Origin: Amycolatopsis iheyensis
GTDB taxonomy: Bacteria > Actinomycetota > Actinomycetes > Mycobacteriales > Pseudonocardiaceae
Assembly: GCF_024703995.1 (NCBI RefSeq)
Contig: NZ_JAMXQV010000006.1
Location: 310,001 to 374,000 of the forward strand
Direction of reading: 5' to 3'
Length of the DNA: 64,000 nt
Below, piece after piece: positions 8,013-15,893 of this stretch (position 1 is its first letter; each line of letters opens with the position of its first letter). The translations under genes and the position numbers were made by a program. The notes below the pieces were generated by a model that did not search any database, was not told the origin of the DNA, and was given only the letters and a program-made list of their open reading frames with translations.

Positions 8013-8645
8013 TCAGGAAGCCGCTTCCCGGGCCTGCAACCCCCGCCGCAACGTCGTCAGCGCCCGGTGCTGGGCCACGCGCACCGCGCCCGCGCTGCGC
8101 AACCCCACCGCCGCCGCCGTCTCTTCCGCCGACAGGCCCAAGATGATCCGCAGCACCAGGATCTCCCGCTGGCGGGCGGGGAGCGTCGCGAGCAACCCTT
8201 CCGACCAGTCGAGTGCCGCCGAGCGTTCGGCCTCCTCGCCTGTCGGGTCGCCGCCGCCCACCCAGCGGTCCGCCGGGGGCTCGGCCACCGGGCTGGTGCG
8301 GTCGCGGGCGCGACGGCGGTGGAAGTCGGACACCTTGTGCGCCGCGATGCCGAAGACGAAGGCGACGAACCCGTCGGCTTCGTAGCGGTACCCCGGCAGT
8401 GCCCCGACCACCGCCAGCAGCACCTCCTGCGCGCAGTCTTCGGCGTCGGACGAGCCGTCCTGCCACGTCCCGAGCCGGCCGAGGCAGTAGCGGAACACGA
8501 TCGGCCGCAGCGCGCGCAGCAGCCCGGCCACCGCGGCGCGGTTCCCGGTCATCGCCGACCGGACGAGGTCTGGGTCGAGCGAGAACGGCGCCGAAGACGT
8601 GCCTTCGGCGGATTGCGGCGGCATGCGGCTACTCCCCTCGGGCAC
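8013..8645 (-). CDS. ECF-type RNA polymerase sigma factor (SigD/ShbA-like)
   Basis: A 210-residue sigma-70 family protein that would direct RNA polymerase to a specific promoter set. Region 2 is visible at about residues 25-105 (RNAAVAGLLRALRPIVFRYCLGRLG....DAEDCAQEVLLAV, then GYRYEADGFVAFVFGIAAHKVSDFHRRRARD). Region 4 is at about 145-205 (LDWSEGLLATLPARQREILVLRIILGLSAEETAAAVGLRSAGAVRVAQHRALTTLR). This pattern matches mycobacterial SigD and streptomycete ShbA. An alternative ATG at 8624 is equally plausible as start. No anti-sigma gene is adjacent. Confidence 0.85.
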   Translation of the reverse strand: MPEGSSRMPPQSAEGTSSAPFSLDPDLVRSAMTGNRAAVAGLLRALRPIVFRYCLGRLGTWQDGSSDAEDCAQEVLLAVVGALPGYRYEADGFVAFVFGIAAHKVSDFHRRRARDRTSPVAEPPADRWVGGGDPTGEEAERSAALDWSEGLLATLPARQREILVLRIILGLSAEETAAAVGLRSAGAVRVAQHRALTTLRRGLQAREAAS

Positions 8646-8781
8646 ACCAGGCGACGGACAGTCACGACGCTAAGTCACGCCGAGTGGCCGCCACACCGGC
8701 CGGGCGACCACGGCGGCCCGGGTCTTCCGGCCCTGGCGCGGGACCCCGCGGTGTGCCGCCCGCGCCGCGTGGCCGCCGCCC

Positions 8782-8795
8782 GGGCCGAACGGCCC
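8782..8795. promoter_or_regulatory. GGGCCG-AA-CGGCCC palindrome, candidate DevR-type box
   Basis: A perfect 14-bp palindrome, GGGCCGAACGGCCC, about 70 bases upstream of the PNPOx-fold gene. DevR/OsdR-type regulators bind G-rich palindromes of this general form, and a DevR-like regulator is encoded at 10939. The link is inferred from form and position only. Confidence 0.45.
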
Positions 8796-8865
8796 TATCG
8801 GCGGGCCGGGGCCGCCGATCACGCTGGTGACCGGGGATTTTTCACAGGAGAAACACAGGGACGCG

Positions 8866-9273
8866 ATGGTGGACGACGTGGGCTTCGGGCTGCTGCTCGA
8901 CCGGGCGCAGTGCCTTGCCCTGCTGCGGACGGCGAGCCTCGGGCGGGTGATCTTCACCCACCGCGCCATGCCCGCGGTCCGCCCGGTGCGCTTCACCGTC
9001 GTCGACGACGCCGTCGTGTTCGCCGTGCCCACCGGCAGTCCCCTCTACGCGGGCGCGCGTGACGCCGTCGTCGCGTTCGAGGCCGACGACTTCGCCGCGG
9101 ACTTCGGCGCCGGCTGGTACGTCAGCCTGCTCGGCCGCGCCACCGAGTCCGGCGGCACCGACGGCGACGCGATCGCCTGCCTATGCCCGTGCCCGTCGCT
9201 GGCCGGTCGCCGGTTCCTGCGGATCCCGGTCGAGGCGATCACCGGCCACCGCATCAGCTGTCACGCCGAGTAA
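8866..9273 (+). CDS. PNPOx-fold flavin-binding family protein
   Basis: A 135-residue protein of the pyridoxamine 5'-phosphate oxidase-like split-barrel family. Typical features are LLRTASLGRVIFTHRAMPAVRPVRFTVVDDAVVFAVPTGSPLY followed by VVAFEADDFAADFGAGWYVSLLGRA. These match small FMN- or F420-binding proteins that sit next to DevR/DosR-type systems in actinomycetes. ATG 8866 was chosen over the in-frame start at 8827 because the domain begins shortly after it. The sensor kinase/regulator pair follows 145 bases downstream. An oxidoreductase or redox-sensing role is likely but not proven. Confidence 0.82.
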   Translation: MVDDVGFGLLLDRAQCLALLRTASLGRVIFTHRAMPAVRPVRFTVVDDAVVFAVPTGSPLYAGARDAVVAFEADDFAADFGAGWYVSLLGRATESGGTDGDAIACLCPCPSLAGRRFLRIPVEAITGHRISCHAE

Positions 9274-9418
9274 CCCCGCGAATTCCGTAACAGCCGCGTG
9301 CCGCCGATCGACCCACCGGATGGACGAACCGGATTGGGCCGGCGCGGGCAGTAGCCTGTGGGACCCTTGACGGCCCGGGGAACACCCCGGGAGCGGGCTG
9401 ACACGGGGTCGACGGGAA

Positions 9419-10942
9419 GTGACGGACGAGATCAGCATGCCGGTGATCCTGGCGGCGGTGGCCGGGATCGCGCGGGAGCTGGAAGTGCCGGCGTTGCTGG
9501 ACCGCGCCGTGAAGAGCGCGTGCGAGCTGGTCGGCGCCCGCGGCGGCCGGCTCGAAGTGACCGGCCCCGAGGGCGAAGTGACCGCCGAGTACGGCCGCGC
9601 GCCGGCCGCGGGCGCGGTCGAGTTGCCGATCCGGGCCGGCGAGCAGGTGTTCGGCACGTTCACCGTCGAACCCGGCGGTGTGGGGTTCGGCCGCCGCGAG
9701 CGCGAGGTGCTGGGCGCGCTGGCCGCGGCGACCGGGATGGCCGTCGAAAAAGCCGTGCTGGTCGACGGGCTGCGCCGCCGCGAACGCTGGCTGGAAGCCT
9801 CCTACGACGTCACGCGTGCCCTGCTCGGCGCCCAGGACCTGCGGGCCACGCTGCGGCTGATCGCCGAACGCGCCCGCGTGGTCGCCGGCGGCACCGGCGG
9901 CGCGATCGCGCTGCCCGACGGGCCGGGCCGGCTCGTGTTCGACGTCGTCGAGCCGCCGGGGGAGGACTCCGAGCGGCTCACCGGGCTCACCGTCCCGACC
10001 GAGGGCACCGCCACCGGCATCGCCTTCACGACCCGGCGGCCGGTGGTGGTGCGCGACTACGGCGAGCACGTCCAGAACGAGCAGCGCGACCGCGCCGGGC
10101 CGATGCCCGCGATGATCAAGGACCTCGACTCGGCCATCTCGGTGCCGCTGATCGTCGGCGAGGAGACCCTCGGGGTGCTGCTGGTCGCGAAGTTCCGCGA
10201 CAAGTCGCCGTTCACCGACTCCGACGTCCAGCTGGCCGAGACGTTCGCCGGGCACGCGGCGCTGGCCGTCGAGTTCTCCCGGGCGCAGGAGGCGCGTCAG
10301 CAGCTGGCGGTGTTCGAAGACCGCGACCGGATCGCCCGCGACCTGCACGACCTGGTCATCCAGCGGCTGTTCGCGACCGGGCTCGGGCTCGAGGGTGTCA
10401 GCCGGCTGATCGCCGACCCGGGGGTCGGCGCGCGCGTCGCCGGGTTCGCCCAGGACCTCGACGGCACCATCCGCGAAATCCGCAACAGCATCTTTTCCCT
10501 GCAGGCGCCCGCGCAGGCCCAAGGCAGCCTGCGGGCGGAGCTGCTGCGAGTGGCCGTCGACGCGCGTGACACGCTGGGCTTCGAACCGCGCGTCGGCTTC
10601 GACGGCCCGCTGGACGCCGCCGTGCCGGACGCGGTCCGCTCGGACCTGATCGCGTCGCTGCGGGAAGCTTTGACGAACGTCGCCCGCCACGCCGGGGCGA
10701 GCTCGTGCTCGGTGGAGGTCACCGTCGACGGGCTCGGCCGGCGGCTGAGCCTGGTGGTGCGCGACGACGGGACCGGGCCACCCGAGGGAGAAGGCCGGGT
10801 CAGCGGCCTGGCCAACCTGGCCGCGCGGGCGGCCCGGTGGAGCGGGAACTGCGTGCTGGCGGCCGCCGAAGACGGCGGCTCCCGGCTGGACTGGACTGCC
10901 GAGCTGCCGGCACGGGCCGGCGAGCAGGGGAGTGGGCGATGA
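9419..10942 (+). CDS. GAF-domain sensor histidine kinase (DevS/DosT-like)
   Basis: A 507-residue soluble sensor kinase. It has an N-terminal GAF-like domain (about 10-120), a second GAF (about 135-300) and a HisKA_3 dimerisation helix with the phospho-acceptor His in RIARDLHDLVIQRLFATG (about residue 309). A C-terminal HATPase region (about 400-500, LREALTNVARHAGASS, then VVRDDGTG) completes it. The layout of two GAF domains plus HisKA_3 is that of the mycobacterial hypoxia sensors DevS and DosT. Whether it binds haem cannot be confirmed here. The start is GTG 9419; an ATG at 9437 is an alternative. Its TGA overlaps the regulator ATG (ATGA), implying coupled translation. Confidence 0.88.
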   Translation: MTDEISMPVILAAVAGIARELEVPALLDRAVKSACELVGARGGRLEVTGPEGEVTAEYGRAPAAGAVELPIRAGEQVFGTFTVEPGGVGFGRREREVLGALAAATGMAVEKAVLVDGLRRRERWLEASYDVTRALLGAQDLRATLRLIAERARVVAGGTGGAIALPDGPGRLVFDVVEPPGEDSERLTGLTVPTEGTATGIAFTTRRPVVVRDYGEHVQNEQRDRAGPMPAMIKDLDSAISVPLIVGEETLGVLLVAKFRDKSPFTDSDVQLAETFAGHAALAVEFSRAQEARQQLAVFEDRDRIARDLHDLVIQRLFATGLGLEGVSRLIADPGVGARVAGFAQDLDGTIREIRNSIFSLQAPAQAQGSLRAELLRVAVDARDTLGFEPRVGFDGPLDAAVPDAVRSDLIASLREALTNVARHAGASSCSVEVTVDGLGRRLSLVVRDDGTGPPEGEGRVSGLANLAARAARWSGNCVLAAAEDGGSRLDWTAELPARAGEQGSGR

Positions 10943-11598
10943 CGATCTCGGTGTTCCTGCTGGACGACCACGAGCTGGTCCGCACCGGGCTGAAGACCGT
11001 CTTCGAGTCCGAAGAGGACATCGAGGTGGTCGGGGAGGCGGGCACGGCGGCCGAAGCGCTCGTCCGGATCCCGCAGGCCCGGCCCGACGTCGCGATCCTC
11101 GACGTCCGGCTGCCCGACGGCCAGGGCGTCGAGGTGTGCCGCGAGATCCGCTCGACGGTCGCGCCGCCGCCCGCGTGCCTGATGCTGACGTCCTATTCGG
11201 ACGACGACGCGCTGTTCGGCGCGATCATGGCGGGCGCGGCCGGGTACATGCTGAAGCAGGTGTCCGGGCGGTCGCTGGTCGACGCGGTCCGGACGGTCGC
11301 CGTCGGCGGCTCGCTGCTGGACGCCACGCTCACCGCGTCCGTCATGAACAAGCTGCGCGGCGAGGACGTGGCCGCGCCGGACCCGCGGTACGAGCAGCTC
11401 AGCCCGCAGGAGCGGCGGGTGCTGGACCTCGTGGCGGAGGGCCTGACCAACCGGCAGATCGCGGAGCGGCTGTTCCTTGCGGAGAAGACGGTGAAGAACT
11501 ACGTGTCGTCGGTGCTGCACAAGCTCGGCGTCGAGCGGCGCACCTCGGCCGCGGTGTACGTGTCGCAGCGACGCGCCGACGGTGGCCGTTCAAGCTGA
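10939..11598 (+). CDS. NarL/FixJ family response regulator (DevR-like)
   Basis: A 219-residue response regulator. The receiver domain (residues 1-125) shows the acidic pocket VFLLDDHELVRTGL, the phospho-acceptor Asp in VAILDVRLPDG (near residue 54) and the conserved Lys in GYMLKQV. The LuxR-type HTH (about 150-215) reads LSPQERRVLDLVAEGLTNRQIAERLFLAEKTVKNYVSSVLHKLGV. It overlaps the sensor gene by four bases and is certainly its partner. Close resemblance to DevR/DosR and OsdR suggests control of hypoxia, dormancy or redox genes, including perhaps the nearby PNPOx-fold gene. Confidence 0.92.
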   Translation: MTISVFLLDDHELVRTGLKTVFESEEDIEVVGEAGTAAEALVRIPQARPDVAILDVRLPDGQGVEVCREIRSTVAPPPACLMLTSYSDDDALFGAIMAGAAGYMLKQVSGRSLVDAVRTVAVGGSLLDATLTASVMNKLRGEDVAAPDPRYEQLSPQERRVLDLVAEGLTNRQIAERLFLAEKTVKNYVSSVLHKLGVERRTSAAVYVSQRRADGGRSS

Positions 11599-11708
11599 TC
11601 ACACGCCCACTCGGCGCAAACCCGTGGCGCATCCGACGTATCTGGCCACCGATGCGATACACCTGTCGGGTGACGCACGCCGGTCGCGTGCGCGGCAGAG
11701 GGGACGGC

Positions 11709-12146
11709 ATGTCGGGGTTGTCGAGCGGGGACTATGTCACGCAGCAGATCAGAGCGCTCGCGCAAGCGGTGCTCAAGGAAGGGGCCGGCGGGGTCGGCAC
11801 CCGGAGTTTCCAGCTGGCGGAGCACTTGGCGGCGGAAGGCGGCGTCCACCGCGGCGACATCCTGACCGCGACGGCGACGCTGCTGGCCATGACGGCTTGG
11901 TGCGACGGCGAAGCCGAGGCGGCCGTCCGGTTCGCGGAACTGGCCGGGGAGCAAGGCGAAGACTCGCGCGAGCTGGTGACGCACCTGCTGCGCCTGGAGG
12001 CCGGCGCGGAGGAGGGCTGGCTGCCGCGGGAACAGGTGGAAGCGTTGCTGGAGTACGCGCGCAAGGCCCGCCGGAGCGACTTGGCACTGCGCGTGCGCGC
12101 GATCGCCGGTGCGAAACGAGGCGGCCGCCACCGCCGCGACAACTAG
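11709..12146 (+). CDS. hypothetical helical protein
   Basis: A 145-residue protein not recognised as a named family. It begins MSGLSSGDYVTQQIRALAQAVLKEG and is almost wholly predicted helical, with many Ala, Leu and Glu residues and a basic C-terminus (GAKRGGRHRRDN). It has no signal peptide or membrane segment. It lies 110 bases downstream of the DevR-like gene in the same direction, so it could be co-transcribed. Codon use matches the neighbours, with strong GC at third positions. ATG 11709 follows AGAGGGGAC, a fair ribosome site. Confidence 0.7.
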   Translation: MSGLSSGDYVTQQIRALAQAVLKEGAGGVGTRSFQLAEHLAAEGGVHRGDILTATATLLAMTAWCDGEAEAAVRFAELAGEQGEDSRELVTHLLRLEAGAEEGWLPREQVEALLEYARKARRSDLALRVRAIAGAKRGGRHRRDN

Positions 12147-12159
12147 GTCTGCCGCGGCC

Positions 12160-12275
12160 GGGGGGGGGGGGTGGGGGGGGGGGGGGGGGCCCCCCCCCCC
12201 CCCCCCCCCCCGCCCGGGGGGGGGGGGGGGGGGGGGGGGGGGGCGGGGGGCCCCCCCCCCCCCCCCCACCCCCCA
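12160..12275. repeat. poly-G/poly-C palindromic tract
   Basis: Four homopolymer blocks alternate: about 30 G with one T at 12172, about 26 C with one G at 12212, about 35 G with one C at 12244, and about 24 C with A at 12268. The interruptions are complementary in mirror order, and 17 G between T12172 and the C block match 17 C before A12268. The tract is therefore a near-perfect inverted repeat. It lies between two convergent genes. It may be a grossly distorted terminator hairpin or a sequencing/assembly artefact. Confidence 0.85.
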
Positions 12276-12295
12276 CGACCCGGTAGCCGGCGCGG

Positions 12296-13501
12296 CTAGT
12301 TCGTGAGGGGACGTGCCGGGTCCGCCAGTTCCCCGGCGTTCACCTTCCGTCCACTTCGGATGAGTTCGCGCACCGCGTCCAGTCCTTCGTCCCACTGGTT
12401 GACGTGCAGGCCCGCCACCACCCGGCCGTCCGACAGCCAGAACGCGTGGAACGCGTCGGTGCCGCCGCGGGTCACCACGCTGTCGTAGCCGCCCGGCGGG
12501 AACCAGCCGGTGAACTCCATGCCCATGTCGTACTGGTCGGTGAAGAAGTACGGCAGGTCGTCGTGGACGACCTCCCGGCCGAGCATCGAGCGGGCCGCCG
12601 CCGTGCCGCCGTTCGTCGCTTCCGCCCAGTGCTCGACGCGGATGCGGCGGTCGTAGGCCGCGTGCCACACGCTCGCCACGTCGCCCGCCGCGAAGACGTC
12701 CGGATCCTCGGTGCGCAGGGCCGCGTCGACCGAAATCCCGTTGTCCACGGCCAGACCCGCCTCCTCGGCGAGCTGCGTCTCGGGCCGGGCGCCGATCCCG
12801 ACCACGACGACGTCCGCCGGGATCTCACCCGCGTCGGTCCGGACCGCGGTCACCGTCGAGTCGCCCGCGAAGCCCGTCACGCCGGTGCCGAGCCGCAGGT
12901 CGACGCCGTGACCGCGGTGCAGGTCGGCGAAGTAGCCGCCCAGCTCGGCGCCGAGGGTGGCGTGCAGCGGGGTCGGCTCGGGCTCGACGATCGTCACCTC
13001 GCAGCCGTAGCCGCGGGCCGCGGCCGCGGTTTCGAGGCCGATCCAGCCGGCACCCGCCACGACGACCCGCCCGCCCGCGGCCAGCGCGTCGCGCAGGCGG
13101 TCGGCGTGCGCGAGCCGGCGCAGGTAGTGCACGCCCTTGAGGTCGTTGCCCGGCACCCGCAGCCGCCGCGGCGACGCGCCGGTCGCCAGCAGCAGCTTCG
13201 TGTAGCCGACGCGTTCCCCGCCCGCCAGCTCGACCTCGTGGGCGGCCCGGTCCAGCGCCGTGACCCGCCGGCCGGTCAGCACCTCGATCTTCTGGTCGGC
13301 GTACCACTTCTCGTCGTGCACGAAGACCGACGCGCGGTCCTCCTGGCCGAGCAGGTAGCCCTTCGACAGCGGCGGCCGCTCATAGGGCAGGTCGGGTTCC
13401 GCGCCGATGAGGACGATCCGCCCGGCGAACCCCTCGGCGCGCAGGGTTTCCGCGGCCTTCGCGCCGGTCAGCCCGCCGCCGACGATGACGTGGGTGTCCA
13501 T
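12296..13501 (-). CDS. FAD/NAD-dependent ferredoxin reductase-type oxidoreductase
   Basis: A 401-residue flavoprotein that would pass electrons from NAD(P)H to a ferredoxin or rubredoxin. The N-terminal FAD-binding motif is VIVGGGLTGAKAAETLRAEG. A second dinucleotide motif follows near residue 145 (RVVVAGAGWIGLETAAAA), then the FAD contact DVFAAGDVA near 285 and a C-terminal reductase domain (YFFTDQYDMGMEFTGW). The ATG at 13501 shares its A with the folE stop (TGATG), so the two genes are translationally coupled. No ferredoxin gene is adjacent. Coupling to GTP cyclohydrolase is unusual and may reflect shared control by the divergent regulator. Confidence 0.88.
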   Translation of the reverse strand: MDTHVIVGGGLTGAKAAETLRAEGFAGRIVLIGAEPDLPYERPPLSKGYLLGQEDRASVFVHDEKWYADQKIEVLTGRRVTALDRAAHEVELAGGERVGYTKLLLATGASPRRLRVPGNDLKGVHYLRRLAHADRLRDALAAGGRVVVAGAGWIGLETAAAARGYGCEVTIVEPEPTPLHATLGAELGGYFADLHRGHGVDLRLGTGVTGFAGDSTVTAVRTDAGEIPADVVVVGIGARPETQLAEEAGLAVDNGISVDAALRTEDPDVFAAGDVASVWHAAYDRRIRVEHWAEATNGGTAAARSMLGREVVHDDLPYFFTDQYDMGMEFTGWFPPGGYDSVVTRGGTDAFHAFWLSDGRVVAGLHVNQWDEGLDAVRELIRSGRKVNAGELADPARPLTN

Positions 13502-14121
13502 CAGGCGCTCACCCCGGTCAAGGCGAAGAACTCCTGCCGCGTCTTGGGTTCCTCGCGCAGCAGGCCGTGCAGCGAGGAGGTGACGGTCAGCGCGCCGGTC
13601 GCCCGGACCCCGCGCAGGGACATGCACAGGTGCTCGGCCTCGATGACGACGCCGACGCCCTTGGGCGCCAGGTGCTCCTGCAGCCAGTCGGCGACCTGCT
13701 TGGTCAGCCGTTCCTGCACCTGCAGGTCACGCGCGAAGAGCTCGACGACGCGGGCGAGCTTCGACAGGCCCAGGATCCGCTCGCCGGGCAGGTAGCCCAC
13801 GTGCGCGACGCCGCGGAAGGGCAGCAGGTGGTGCTCGCACAGCGACTGCACCGGGATGCTCTTCGCCAGGACGAGCTCGTCGTAGCCCTCGTCGTTGGGG
13901 AACGTCGTCAGCTGGAAGTCGCGCGGCTGAAGCATTTCCGCGTAGGCCTTCGCCACCCGCCGCGGGGTGTCGCCGAGGTGCTCCGAAGACGGGTCCTTCC
14001 CCAGCGCGCGCAGCAGGTCGGCGACCGCGCGTTCCGCCGCGTGCAGGTCCACGGCGTCCCGGTCGTGGACGACACCGAGGTGCCGCAGCGGCACCGGCTC
14101 ACTGACGGGATCGACGGTCAC
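13501..14121 (-). CDS. folE: GTP cyclohydrolase I
   Basis: A 206-residue enzyme that converts GTP to dihydroneopterin triphosphate, the first step to folate and pterin cofactors. The zinc and active-site motif SLCEHHLLPF (near residue 115) and the second metal/active-site region EAEHLCMSLRGVRATGALTVTS are intact. RVVELFARDLQVQERLTKQVADWL matches the conserved C-terminal half. Length is normal. It is the first gene of an operon with the FAD reductase and is divergent from a cysteine-rich HTH regulator. It may be an accessory copy used under a stress condition rather than the housekeeping folate gene, which is inference from context. Confidence 0.92.
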   Translation of the reverse strand: MTVDPVSEPVPLRHLGVVHDRDAVDLHAAERAVADLLRALGKDPSSEHLGDTPRRVAKAYAEMLQPRDFQLTTFPNDEGYDELVLAKSIPVQSLCEHHLLPFRGVAHVGYLPGERILGLSKLARVVELFARDLQVQERLTKQVADWLQEHLAPKGVGVVIEAEHLCMSLRGVRATGALTVTSSLHGLLREEPKTRQEFFALTGVSA

Positions 14122-14132
14122 GGAGGCCTCCT

Positions 14133-14199
14133 TCTAAAACCAAGTCGAGCCGACGTTAGAAGCCCGTGCGGGTTTTCGTCAACGATTATTTGTTTTAGA
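14133..14199. promoter_or_regulatory. TCTAAAAC inverted operator pair
   Basis: TCTAAAACCAA (14133-14143) and its inverted partner, which reads TCTAAAACAAA on the minus strand (14189-14199), lie in the 86-bp divergent gap between folE and the HTH regulator. They are the only AT-rich stretches there. Each copy is close to one of the two start codons, which fits repression of both genes by the regulator. Confidence 0.6.
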
Positions 14200-14207
14200 G
14201 TGCGGAG

Positions 14208-14867
14208 ATGCACAAGTCCCAGGCCGGCGCGCTGGCCGCGGTCGCGGCGCTCGACGAGCCGACCCGGCGGCGGCTGTACGAGCACGTCGTCCGGCAACCC
14301 GAGCCGGTCAGCCGTGACGACGTCGCCGAGGCCCTCGCCGTGCCGCGGGCGACCGTCGCGTTCCACCTCGACCGCCTGGTGGCCGAGCAGCTCCTGGTGG
14401 TCGTCGGGCACGAACGCCGCAGCGGCCGCAGCGGCCCCGGCGCGGGCCGCCCGGCCAAGCTCTACCGGCGCTCGGACCGGCACGTCAGCGTCTCGCTGCC
14501 CGAGCGGCAGTACGAGCTGGCCGGCGAGCTCCTCGCCGACGCCGTCGAGGAGGCCGACGAAACCGGGCGCTCACCCCGGGAAATCCTCGGCCGGCGGGCC
14601 CGCGAACACGGCGCGGAGCTGGCGGCCGGCGCCTCGGACGTGCTCGGCCCGCTCGAAGAGCACGGCTTCGAACCACGTGTCGAGGGCGGGGAAGTGCTGC
14701 TGGGCAACTGCCCGTTCCAGCGGCTGGCCCGCACGCACACGCGGCTGGTCTGCGAGATGAACCTCGGGCTGCTCGAAGGCATGCTCGCCGGCGTCGGCGA
14801 GTGCGGCCTGCGGGCCCGGCTGGACCCACGGCCAGGCCTCTGCTGCGTGCGCCTGGGTCCCGCCTGA
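14208..14867 (+). CDS. HTH transcriptional regulator with C-terminal cysteines
   Basis: A 219-residue ArsR/SufR-like regulator. Residues 5-75 form a winged helix-turn-helix (LDEPTRRRLYEHVV...VSRDDVAEALAVPRATVAFHLDRLVAEQLL) followed by a Gly/Arg-rich turn (SGRSGPGAGRPAKLYRRS). The C-terminal domain has well-placed cysteines (GNCPFQRL, LVCEMNLG, GECG and GLCCVRL) of the kind that hold a metal or iron-sulfur cluster in SufR-type proteins. It is divergent from folE and the FAD reductase, with paired TCTAAAAC repeats between. A redox or metal signal is likely; the ligand is not known. Confidence 0.82.
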   Translation: MHKSQAGALAAVAALDEPTRRRLYEHVVRQPEPVSRDDVAEALAVPRATVAFHLDRLVAEQLLVVVGHERRSGRSGPGAGRPAKLYRRSDRHVSVSLPERQYELAGELLADAVEEADETGRSPREILGRRAREHGAELAAGASDVLGPLEEHGFEPRVEGGEVLLGNCPFQRLARTHTRLVCEMNLGLLEGMLAGVGECGLRARLDPRPGLCCVRLGPA

Positions 14868-14869
14868 GC

Positions 14870-15880
14870 TCAGCCGCGCCGGGCCAGGTGCGCGGCCAGC
14901 GCGTCGTGGTAGGCGAACAGGGCGGGCACGCCGCCGCTGTGCAGCACCACGACGCGGTGCCCGGCACTCCAGCGCCCGGCCGCGTGGTGGGCGAGGAAGC
15001 CGGCGAACGTCTTGCCGCTGTAGACCGGGTCCAGCAGGACGGCCTCGGTCCGGGCCACGAGCAGGATCGCGTCGAGGCAGGCCTCGGTCGGGTCGCCGTA
15101 CTCGCGTCCGACGAACTCGTCGTGGATCTCGGCTTCCGGCGGTTCGCCGTCGTGGCCGAGCAGGGTGCTCAGCTCGGTCCACCAGCGCCGGAACTCCGCC
15201 TGGCAGGCGACGCGGTCCTGGTTGACGCTGATGCCGACGATCGGACACGCGAAGCCCTGGTCCCGCAACGCGAACGTCAGCGCGGTGAAGATCCCGCCGG
15301 TGCCGAAAGGCAAGTAGAAGGCAGCCGGCTCCTCGCCGGTTTCCCGCAGCTGCGCGGCGAGCTCCAGCCCGGCGCGGACGTAACCGAGGCAGCTGTGCGG
15401 TGTGGTGCCGCTGATCGGCACCGCGTGCGGCCGCCGTCCCGCCGCGCGCAGCTCGGCGCAGACCGTTCGGACGTGGCCTTCGAGGTCCCAGTGGTCCTCG
15501 ACGTCGACGACGCGGACGTCGGCGCCGAGCAGCCGGACGGTGAGCAGGTTGCCCTGGAGCTCGTCGTAGGCGTCGCGGCTGAGCACGACGACGCAGTCCA
15601 TCCCGAGCCGGCGCGCGGCCGCGGTGGTCAGGCGGGCGTGGTTGCTCTGCATCGACCCGCAGGTCACCACGACGTCCGCCTGGTCGCGGCGGGCCAGGGC
15701 CAGTTCGTATTCGAGCTTGCGGGGCTTGTCGCCGCCGAGCGCGAGGCCGGTCAGGTCGTCGCGCTTGAGCAGGACGCGCGGGCCGAGCCGGGCGGACAGG
15801 GTGGGCAGGACGTCCAGTGGGGTGGGCGTGCGGGCGAGGTGTTCGCGGGGGAACTGCTCGAGCCGGGTCGCGAGGTCCAC
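14870..15880 (-). CDS. D-cysteine desulfhydrase / ACC deaminase family enzyme
   Basis: A 336-residue PLP enzyme of the ACC deaminase/D-cysteine desulfhydrase family, which removes ammonia, and H2S in the case of D-cysteine. The PLP lysine motif is LALGGDKPRKLEYELA (near residue 52), followed by VVTCGSMQSNHARLTTAAA and the phosphate loop PFGTGG (about 195). Sequence alone does not separate the two activities. Its operon partners (FadR regulator and TauE/SafE exporter) favour sulfur amino acid use and therefore D-cysteine desulfhydrase. The start is GTG 15880 with AAAGGA upstream, 13 bases after the exporter stop. Confidence 0.85.
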   Translation of the reverse strand: MDLATRLEQFPREHLARTPTPLDVLPTLSARLGPRVLLKRDDLTGLALGGDKPRKLEYELALARRDQADVVVTCGSMQSNHARLTTAAARRLGMDCVVVLSRDAYDELQGNLLTVRLLGADVRVVDVEDHWDLEGHVRTVCAELRAAGRRPHAVPISGTTPHSCLGYVRAGLELAAQLRETGEEPAAFYLPFGTGGIFTALTFALRDQGFACPIVGISVNQDRVACQAEFRRWWTELSTLLGHDGEPPEAEIHDEFVGREYGDPTEACLDAILLVARTEAVLLDPVYSGKTFAGFLAHHAAGRWSAGHRVVVLHSGGVPALFAYHDALAAHLARRG

Positions 15881-15893
15881 GGGCGGGTCCTTT

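Noticed and set aside
10932..12146. single 404-codon frame joining the response regulator region to the next gene
   Set aside because: The first 258 codons are an off-frame reading of the DevR-like gene; only the part from ATG 11709 looks like protein.
12109..12306. Gly/Pro-rich peptides across the poly-G/poly-C tract
   Set aside because: They are translation products of homopolymers only.
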